From Paracentrotus lividus (Eukaryota > Echinodermata > Echinoidea > Camarodonta > Echinidae), in assembly GCA_940671915.1 (NCBI GenBank), contig CALNVZ010000649.1:5647353-5711352 (forward strand): a stretch of DNA of 64,000 nt. Reading direction: 5' to 3'. Positions 56,626 through 64,000 of the stretch are shown here, in pieces. Position numbers and translations under genes: made by a program. The notes beneath the pieces were generated by a model. That model made no database searches. It was not told where the DNA came from and saw nothing but the letters and a program-made list of their open reading frames with translations. Every line of letters begins with the position of its first letter. The stretch's first letter is position 1.

Positions 56626-58498
56626 TTGTATCTATATATATTTATGGCTAAGGGTTATTTGTGTGGGATATGCCAAAAGTCAGTTAAAATAAATCATAAA
56701 GGTCTACTATGTACACAGTGTAGAAAATGGATTCACATCTCATGTGCTAGAATAACCGAATCATTATACAACGATCCCTCTGAACTGTTTATATCTTGGA
56801 TATGCCCTCGCTGTGTATTATCACAGCTGCCTTTTTATTCTCATAATTACAGCGCGTCCCAAAAAAAATGTCCCTCTGATTGGGCCCTAAATAACTTTAA
56901 TAACAAAGAATTATTGCCAATTCCATATGCATATTTTGAAAGCCCACATAATACTGTGATTTTTGTGAAAATTTCAAACGTTTCGCTTCATTGGTTTTGA
57001 ATACACAGGGTCTTTTGTAAGAGTAGTCATTTTTGGCCCATTCCAAGTTTGATGAAAAGGAATACATTACAAAAATGCCATTCACTATTCTGTGCTTCAA
57101 TTTTATTTCAGTTTAACAAGTCTGATATGCTTTTGTTTGCAAGCAGCAATGCCATATCTTATTGGCCATGAGTCTAGACTGGTTCGCGATTTGAGTCTCG
57201 AGAGTCGTGGAGATGTCTCCTGAGTCTCCGGAGAAGTGTGTAATAATTGAAATAAAAGTTTTAAAAATTAGTTTTTCCAGTCGTAGCTGCAGTCAACCAG
57301 ACATCTCAGATATTCTTTTGTCTATTAGTGATACACAAAATCGGTCTCGACTAGTTTGCGACTCCAGTCTCTGTAGTCTTGAAGATGTCGCCGCGACGTC
57401 TTCTGGGTCTCCAGGGAGTCGCCTCAAAATTCAAATAAAAGATTGTGAAAAAATGCCAGACACATTTTTCCACTTTTTTATTACAAGTAAACAAGGATTT
57501 TTTCAAAGTCTTTTAATGGATTTGTAAGTCGACTCCCTGGAGGCCCAGACGACATTGCGAGGCATCTTCAAGACTACAGAGACTTGAGTCGCAAACTAGT
57601 CTAGACCGATTTTGTGTATCACTATTAGACAAAAGAATATCGGCGATGTCAGGTTGACTGCAGCTCTGACTGGAAAAACTAATTTTTTTAAACTCTTATT
57701 TCAATTTTTACACACTTCTCCGGAGACTCAGGAGACATCTCCATGACTCTGGAGACTCAAATCGCGAACCAGTCTAGACTCATGGCCGATAAGATACGGC
57801 ATTGCTCCTTGCAAACAAAAGGATTATGAACATCAGGCTTGGTAAACTGAAATAAAAGTGAAGCACAGAATAATGAATGGCATTTTTGTAATGTTTTCCT
57901 TTTCATCAAACTTGGAATGGGCCAAAAATGACTACTCTTACAAAAGAGCCTGTGCATTCAAAACCGATGAAGCAAAACGTTTGAAATTTTCACAAGAATT
58001 GCAGTATTATGTGGGCTTTCAAAATATGCATATGGAATTGGCAATAATTCTTTGTTATTGAAGTTATTTAGCGCCCAATCAGAGGGACATTTTTTTGGGG
58101 ACGCGCTGTACAGTTGTCAACCAAAACATGTTAAAATTACAGACCAACTATCTAACAAAAATGAATATATTAATGTCAATCGAAACATTCCAGTCTATTC
58201 CCAATTAAGTGGTAAGGGAATAAAATTTGGTCATCTGAACAATGTAAGCTTATTAAAACACTTCGACGAAATGGGAGCGATTTTGACTTCTAATGATATC
58301 CATATTATGGCCTTAAATGAAACAAGACTAAACAGTTCAGTTGGGGATAATGAAATAAATATACCACACTATAGTGTTATAAGAAAAGATAGAAATAGAA
58401 GTGGTGAAGGAGTTTTAATATATGTGATGCGTCACGTCGAAAGGAGAGACTATTCGCAATTTTTGAAATCCACTTTATTTGATATTATTGATCCCTAA
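56626..58498 (+). pseudogene. LINE ORF2 start: PHD-type zinc finger and AP-endonuclease, split by a transposon
   Basis: Two open pieces, 56626-56849 and 58109-58498, lie in the same frame once the inserted element is discounted. The first gives a cross-brace finger: CGIC, CTQCRKWIHISC and WICPRC (C-x2-C ... C-x2-C-x4-H-x2-C ... C-x2-C). The second enters the AP-endonuclease fold: GIKFGHLNNVSLLKHFDEM, DIHIMALNETRLN with the catalytic-type Glu, and YSVIRKDRNRSGEGVLIYV. The protein ends at 58498 where similarity stops, so the rest of the endonuclease and the whole reverse transcriptase are absent. Losing the 3' part is unusual for a LINE and suggests a later deletion or rearrangement. Confidence 0.8.
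56850..58108. mobile_element. 1.26-kb foldback transposon inserted in LINE ORF2
   Basis: It starts CAGCGCGTCCC, A run, TGTCCCTCTGATTGGGC and ends with the inverse; TA flanks it at 56848-56849 and 58109-58110. The arms pair nearly all the way to a centre near 57480-57520, with GAGTCTCCGGAGAAG, AGTCGCAAACTAG and CTGGAGGCCCAGACG blocks mirrored. CAG termini and TA targets suggest a Tc1/mariner-like origin; it has no transposase. Confidence 0.88.
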
Positions 58499-59514
58499 TT
58501 CATTGCCTTGAATTTGATATATAACCCGACTGTAAAGAGTAAATAGAAGTGGAGATATTAGCCTCTGAACGCGAGGAGAATTGTGCTCTTGGAAATCAAA
58601 ATCAAGAGAAAAACGTCTGCGAAGTTTGACTTCCTTTGTACCCCGCGCCAGAAAAATAAGAACACTCTGTCACCGCTGTACTCACCGAAATGCCCTAGCA
58701 ACCACTTGTTACAAAGGTGAAACGATTGACCAATGAGGAGGCTGCATTCAGGTATACAGAGAACAATACTCGTCCGTCACACGCATGATCGAGGCAAGCG
58801 CAGCAAGCGGAAATAACGGCGATGTTCAATCTTCTCCAAAAAAAAAAAGCTGAATTTGGTTAGTTGCTTTATATCTTCGTCAAATAAATGAAAACGTCAT
58901 GCTCTTTCTAATTGTTCAAGAAAAAGTCCGCTCTTTTAAGAAAAGTGTTTACCAATCCCGGCCCGCTAAATTAAAGTTAGAAACAAAAACTATTTTAAAA
59001 CCTTTTTGTGGGGTTTTATTCCCGATGTTTGCGTGCGTTCTTTGAATGTCAATAGCCGCTACTCTTACCATAATAAAAGCCGATGCTTCATTTGATCTGA
59101 ACTCTGTTGGAATTTAAACATAATAATGGTCTATAGACTAAATTATTCTTGTACAGGGGCTTATGGCATTTTGTTTATATTCTTTGAATAAGTATATGAT
59201 AGAGATATTAGCCTCCAAAAATGTTTTAATTAAATTATTTCGCGCCTCACGAATGTATTTAGGAATTTCTCTGATCACGTTTTATGAGTGGCTTAGGTTA
59301 GGCTTTTAGACAATGAAAATAAAACGTAAATATATTTGCTCGATCTCGTCTTTTATTGAATCAACTTGTTACCAGTAATAAGAAGATATTAATAATTTTT
59401 AGAAATGAATCATTTTAAGATAATCGTATTTTGTTTCGTCGTGTTTAGTAAAAAACGCTACTTTCTTAAACACCATTACTTTGTAAAAATAACGCAGAAA
59501 ATTTCGCTTAGTAG
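58499..59514. other. Unassigned stretch after the broken LINE
   Basis: A short remnant LNLIYNPTVKSK may be the next endonuclease residues after a stop. A GATTGACCAATGAGGAGG motif near 58727 looks like an inverted CCAAT box in a GC-richer patch, but no gene start follows. GAGATATTAGCCTC occurs at 58552 and again at 59202. Confidence 0.35.
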
Positions 59515-59765
59515 CTATGGCGTGCCATCTCACTTCGCGGAGACGGTCTTCCGCGAACAGAATACCCAAAATTTCCGTCTCCGCGACGGATATAGTCATT
59601 AGTAGAACGTTCTCCGAGACGCTCAGCGGCAATTTATGAACGAGAAATCCGTCTCCCGTAATCAGGAAGACCGTCTCTATTACTATTATTCTTCGCTGGA
59701 AAACAAAAAACTTCTATTCTTTTGAGGAGACGCTCTCCGCGAACTCATGGAACACTTTATTCTTT
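59515..59765. mobile_element. Diverged relative of the GAGACG element
   Basis: GCCATCTCACTTCGCGGAGA at the left and several CCGTCTCCGCG and GAGACGCTCTCCGCG motifs resemble 22434-22660. A clean right terminus was not found. Confidence 0.45.
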
Positions 59766-60894
59766 TGGAAAGCTTTTTCTCGAGTGTTCCCCTCAATGTA
59801 ATTTAAACTTTAATCCTTATTAATAGATTCTTTGTCTCTCGATCATTTTTCGCATCCTTTACAGTATCTCTTGTATAATGTTGACTCCAATACATGGGCC
59901 CTTTCACCGTCTTTTAAAAAGCTCACTTTCCTTGTTATCATGTAATAATCTTTTACTTTCATCATTCACATATTCTTACTATTCTCTTTCGACATTCATA
60001 CTCAATTACATTCACTCCCGTGTTACATATTCCAATTAATAGAGTATTCAAATGAAAATCGCAAAGTAAAAGAGTAGAGAAATAAGAAAATAAGTTTAAA
60101 GGTGAGAGAAGGCGTAGAATGAACATAATTTCACTTCGTTTTATACATCCCCAAAATGACAAACCAAAATATTAATCGTATAAATGATCCAAGTTCTATG
60201 AACGCAGCCTGGCTTCTTCCCTCCGGTAGGTACTCTCCGTAGATTTGCTGCCTCTACTGCTTCCATGACTGCTAGAAATTCCCTTTCCTCCTCGTCGCTC
60301 TCGAGCGTCGATCACACGGGACATTGTAGCTAAGTAGTAAACAGCGATAAGGCGCAGCCTCCAAGTGCCAGTATGGAGGGGCGGCGGGCGCCTAGGGGCC
60401 CGTAGCTTACTCATAAGCATAAGAAACAAAACAGAATTGTTCATTCTCCAATTCACTACTAATAACCGTTATAGGGTATCGAATAAGCCCATTACTTTAT
60501 GTTTGTATGAAGAATCCACGGAATGGCTGTTAATTGTTTGTGTGTTGTTTTTATTCAACTTCTCCTTGCTACTCGGACCGGCTATAAACATCGATACCCC
60601 CCCCCTAACCGTGAACATTACTGTGTTAGACCAAAATAAGACACAATATCATTCAAAGGAAGAACTTCTTAATTCTTTCGTGCAACAAAAAAATAAAGGC
60701 CTAATAAATTTGGATTCTGAAGAGCTTCAATTCTGCTTTGGTCCTGTTCCAACGATTAACTAAACGAAATTCCAATATTCTTTTACTCTCACTATCTCCA
60801 CCCTATCTCTTCTCTCTTCTCTCTCTCTCTCTCCTTCTCTGCTATTAGACTTAGAGCCCATTTAGGCAAAATTATGACTTTTTAGAAGCATTCT
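59766..60894. other. Unassigned stretch with one hypothetical frame
   Basis: A 132-codon plus-strand frame at 60365-60763 includes a hydrophobic run (EWLLIVCVLFLFNFSLLL) and a polar end; it has no homology I recognise and no splice or promoter context. A minus-strand frame overlaps it at 60196-60456. Neither is called as a gene. A CT repeat lies at 60808-60840. Confidence 0.35.
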
Positions 60895-62060
60895 TTAGTA
60901 AAAGTTGGGAACCAGTCTATTTCTCATAATTCAAGTGTGCTGCAGGTCGAATAAGACCAGTTCCAAGCTCATTATCTCACCGTTTTTCCAACCCCTAATT
61001 TGCATAAACAACGAATTGTGCCGCCACCAAATTGACCATTTTAGCTCTATGATCTCCTATTCCCTCCCTGGTGCTGTGTCCAATTCCTTTCTAAACCCTC
61101 TGCTGCTACACACGACCGAGAGTATTCTTGCAGCTTCCACCACTTGCACATTACTTATGTTAACTTGCTAAACCTAAGCATCTCACATTCTCAATTAAAT
61201 GAGCTCGGTTTATGTTTCATAAAATCACTAATAGCAAATAAAGCCATCGTTTGCGACCTTATACCTCGCTACCAAAAGCGGGCTATAACTGATCAAACTC
61301 AGGCTCAAAGAGTTTAAGTCTTAGACGTTTAACAAAGTTGGCGAACTTGCTCTACTCTTCACACTACATTCAATGCTGATTCTGCATAAGAACGGTTCCC
61401 AAGCCGATCTCACGTCTGTAACTATCTACATTTGCCATTTAAAACAAATAGGCCGCACACAATTGACCAATTTTCGGAAGCCTTAACATATATGCTCTCC
61501 CATTCCTCCCTGGTTATATTCACTTTTTACCTGTATAATGAGCCGCATTATTTTGCACTCACATTGATTATTATGTAAACTTGCTAGACCGAGTATTGCA
61601 ATTTAAGAAAAAATCAATTTGATGTTTCTAAATTCATTAATTATGCAAATTTATGCATGTTTGCGGCCTTACATGCTCTAACTTGCTCAAATTAGCTCAA
61701 GAGTTCTTCAACCTTTAGTTTAATGTTGGGAACCGGTCTATTTCACATAATTTAAGTGTGCTTAGTCTGATAAGACTACATTGTAGTTCCCAAGCTGCTT
61801 TTTAACGTTTTCAACACCTAATTTGCATAAACAAAATGGCTGCCAAATTGACCACTATTTAGCTTAGGCCTTATGTCTACACTCCTTCCTGGTTTTATCC
61901 ACTTTTTAACTTCGTAATGACCGCATTATTTTTGTAGTCACTTTGATTATTATGTAAACTTGCTCGACTGAGCAAAATCAATTTATTATTCAAATTAATG
62001 CATGTTTGAGACCTTACATGCTATAACATGGGTAGCTCGATCAAATTAGCTCAAGAGTTC
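60895..62060. repeat. Three-unit tandem repeat, about 350-430 bp per unit
   Basis: Units begin near 60900, 61385 and 61730. They share GTTGGGAACCRGTCTATTTC or GGTTCCCAAG, TAATTTGCATAAACAA, CAAATTGACCA, CTCCTTCCTGG / CCTCCCTGG, ATGACCGCATTATTTTG and TTATGTAAACTTGCT. The third unit is the best match to the first at its left end; the second and third match best at the right. Frames are closed. Confidence 0.75.
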
Positions 62061-62279
62061 TTCAACTTTCAAATATCAGATATTCAGATATAATTCAGAT
62101 ATCCTTCCCAACATTTTGAAATCATTGTAAAAAAATATATGATAATGTAATCTCGACGCTCATTTGTTCTATTTTTAAGCAAATTTATTTTGTATTTCTT
62201 TGTTTTGCACGTGACTTAAAACGAAATCTATCAAAATGGACACATAAAGATCAATGAAAAATAATGCAAGGTTTGAATG

Positions 62280-63900
62280 ATGACATTCAACACATTGTAC
62301 AGTTAGCGATCTCCATGAAGTCCATAGCCAGCTTCCCTCTATTGGTTATTCCCATCCTTGAGAGGAAGATGTCATTATATTGGTTATCTACCACTAGGTA
62401 GAAGTCTACCTTTCATCCTTCTTCTTGCATTCTGTCGTACATGTTAGTCCAGCATACTTTGATGTCTTGTAAGTATGGGCCATCTCCTCCCAAAGGAGAG
62501 TAAATTCACAGAGAGCTATACCAACTTAGACTCCCAGGATCATGCAGACTAGCATATCTAGTCACATTTACAATTTCACTGGAGAATGTCATCTGCTGTT
62601 CCATTTGAACCAACTGCCAGTTTTTTGCTTAGACGAAGAAGTGAGCTTTGTCTTGTCTACCTTTCTTGTTGACTCTGGACAGTGAACATCCCTGTCTTTA
62701 CGAATGAGATCATCACAGGGGAATTCGATGTTTTGGTTTGGTCTGCTCTGTAGATAGCATTCTCTAGGGCATTGCTAAACACTCCCAGGATCTCATCGTG
62801 CTTCCAAGTATATGAGCTTTCTTCAAGATAGACGTGGGAATTAATTTGACAGAATGTGCTTGTGTGAGTCCTCTTTTCATCATTTGTGGCAGGTCTCGTT
62901 CTTGGCCTTGGCCAACTTCCTCAGGTTGTGTGGGGAGGGACAGACATCGTTGATGCTTGTAGCAAGAACTTGGGTGTACCTGTTTCCATCATCTACATGT
63001 ATATGTCTTTCCAGGACAAGGACTGTGGTTCAAGGCATTCCAATCGACACCAAGCTCCTTGCTGCACGAGGCCAACTGCCTTATCCATGTTTAGTACATG
63101 TTAGCCTTCTTCACCTCTCAACCCCTCTCCTCCGCAACAGCGATCAGGGGTAGGATAAGCATTGTGAAATGTCCATTGATGCTAATGTTTGTTTAGCATG
63201 GAAAATTAAAACGTGTTTAATAGCAGATATTCTTTGTCCTATCCTTTCAATATATGCATCATTCCTATCTCGTACAGCATCAGTGGCCATCATCAGTGGA
63301 AGAACGCAAACTTTAGGCACCACAACTTCAAATTACTTGGGAGGGCACATCTGTTGATATATTTCAGTCAATCTTTCACATCGCCTGGACCTCATTAATC
63401 TGGTTCTTGTGAGACAGCTCCTTATTGAACTATCACCACAAGCTCTGGACAGGGGCTTCTGATATTGTTGGAATGAACCGCATCCGCTACACTGTAACGT
63501 GTCCTAAGTTTTCTTCCTTGATTTCTTTGGTTTGAACTTTGTGCACCAGCTTACCAGTTGGTCCGTGTGCTCAATAGCCTTCATCGATTGAGTAAATTCA
63601 GGTAATCCATGGAAGCTCGCATTTCTTGCAGCTTGAATCCAGGTTTGATCTTAATACCTCTTCAACTTGAAAATGCAGCTATACATGTACATGTAGTTAC
63701 TTTCTCTTTTGCAATGACAAATAGGATTTGATAGATAGCACACTCCATTGGAACACTCCATTCAATGGAGTGTTCCAATGGAGTGTGCTATCTATTGGAA
63801 TGCGTACAGGCTGGAAGAACTGGTAAACTGATGTGAATTCTTTGTTGGAAAACCTCATCTTGAAGTCCTGAAAGTAGCAATTCAAGAAGTTGCCATGAGT
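62280..63900 (-). pseudogene. Decayed LINE polyprotein 3' half (RT end, knuckle and endonuclease region)
   Basis: Minus-strand fragments in order are DFKMRFSNKEFTSVYQ (RT palm region); a long break; DQLVSWCTKFKPKKSR and IPTISEAPVQSL (the F-KP-KSR and IPT-x3-PVKSL region); QQGAWCRLECLE and LSWKDIYM; NETCHK (start of the knuckle); SYTWKHDEILGVFSNALENA; and WTNMYDRMQEEG, KVDFYLVVDNQYNDIF. The TWKHDEILG stretch is the counterpart of YTWRHDNVLNL in the relic at 21110-21660. Stops and frameshifts are frequent, so the copy is old. It runs off towards the window end. Confidence 0.55.
63731..63795. repeat. 65-bp perfect palindrome
   Basis: Arms 63731-63762 and 63764-63795 are exact inverse copies around a single C at 63763. 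Each arm itself holds two copies of ACACTCCATT. It interrupts the retroelement relic. Confidence 0.97.
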
Positions 63901-64000
63901 TTGTCCAGACTGTAGAAAAAGTCATGGATGGTAAACCAAATCATTGAGTGCAGCAATGACCCATATGCATAGGCACGGAGCAAAAATTGTTTTGGCCACA

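Noticed and set aside
60365-60763. A 132-codon frame with a hydrophobic segment
   Set aside because: No homology, start context or splice evidence was found, and an overlapping minus-strand frame of similar length weakens the case.

Overview
This is animal (metazoan) genomic DNA with few genes and many mobile elements, not a prokaryotic or compact genome. Coding exons are short, separated by long AT-rich introns and bounded by GT(GC)/AG splice signals. Repeats are of the kinds common in marine invertebrate deuterostomes: a CR1/L2-like LINE, an L1/Tx1-like LINE, a Penelope-like element with a GIY-YIG nuclease, LINEs with a zinc-knuckle plus restriction-like endonuclease tail, a tRNA-derived SINE, and a great many short inverted-repeat DNA transposons. 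An echinoderm, most likely a sea urchin, is my best inference; no sequence here proves the species.

Genes. (1) Plus strand, 7.6-12.9 kb: the last three coding exons of an R4-type RGS protein (a GTPase-activating protein for G-alpha subunits). They are phase-consistent, end in a stop, and are followed by a 3' UTR with AATAAA at 13733. The first exon or exons were not found. (2) Minus strand, 53.4 to 42.9 kb: the 3' part of a gene whose exons join in frame to give an unrecognised segment, a Ser/Thr-rich linker, a Death domain and a single C-terminal transmembrane helix. Its 5' end lies outside the recognised exons.

Layout. 0-7.4 kb: non-coding, with an inverted pair of small transposons. 7.4-13.8 kb: the RGS gene, in which four exon-intron junctions are each accompanied by a decayed tandem copy. 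14-18 kb: low-complexity and AT-rich DNA with a strong hairpin. 18.2-22.2 kb and 27.5-34.7 kb: two copies of one diverged segment. Each copy carries insertions the other lacks, so each serves as the empty site for the other. 22.4-26.5 kb: small DNA transposons, ending in two copies of a 0.98-kb element in opposite orientation. 34.9-42.7 kb: an L1/Tx1-like LINE remnant, the Penelope-like element and a repeat-rich transposon. 42.9-53.4 kb: the Death-domain gene with intronic transposons and a SINE. 53.8-58.5 kb: a Mutator-like foldback carrying tRNA-like relics, then a two-ORF LINE whose second ORF is split by another foldback. 58.5-64 kb: gene-poor, with a three-unit tandem repeat, a decayed retroelement ORF and a 65-bp perfect palindrome.

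Boundaries of transposons come from inverted termini and target duplications read by eye; family names are inferences. Assembly gaps of Ns lie at 4221-4243 and 26598-26697.
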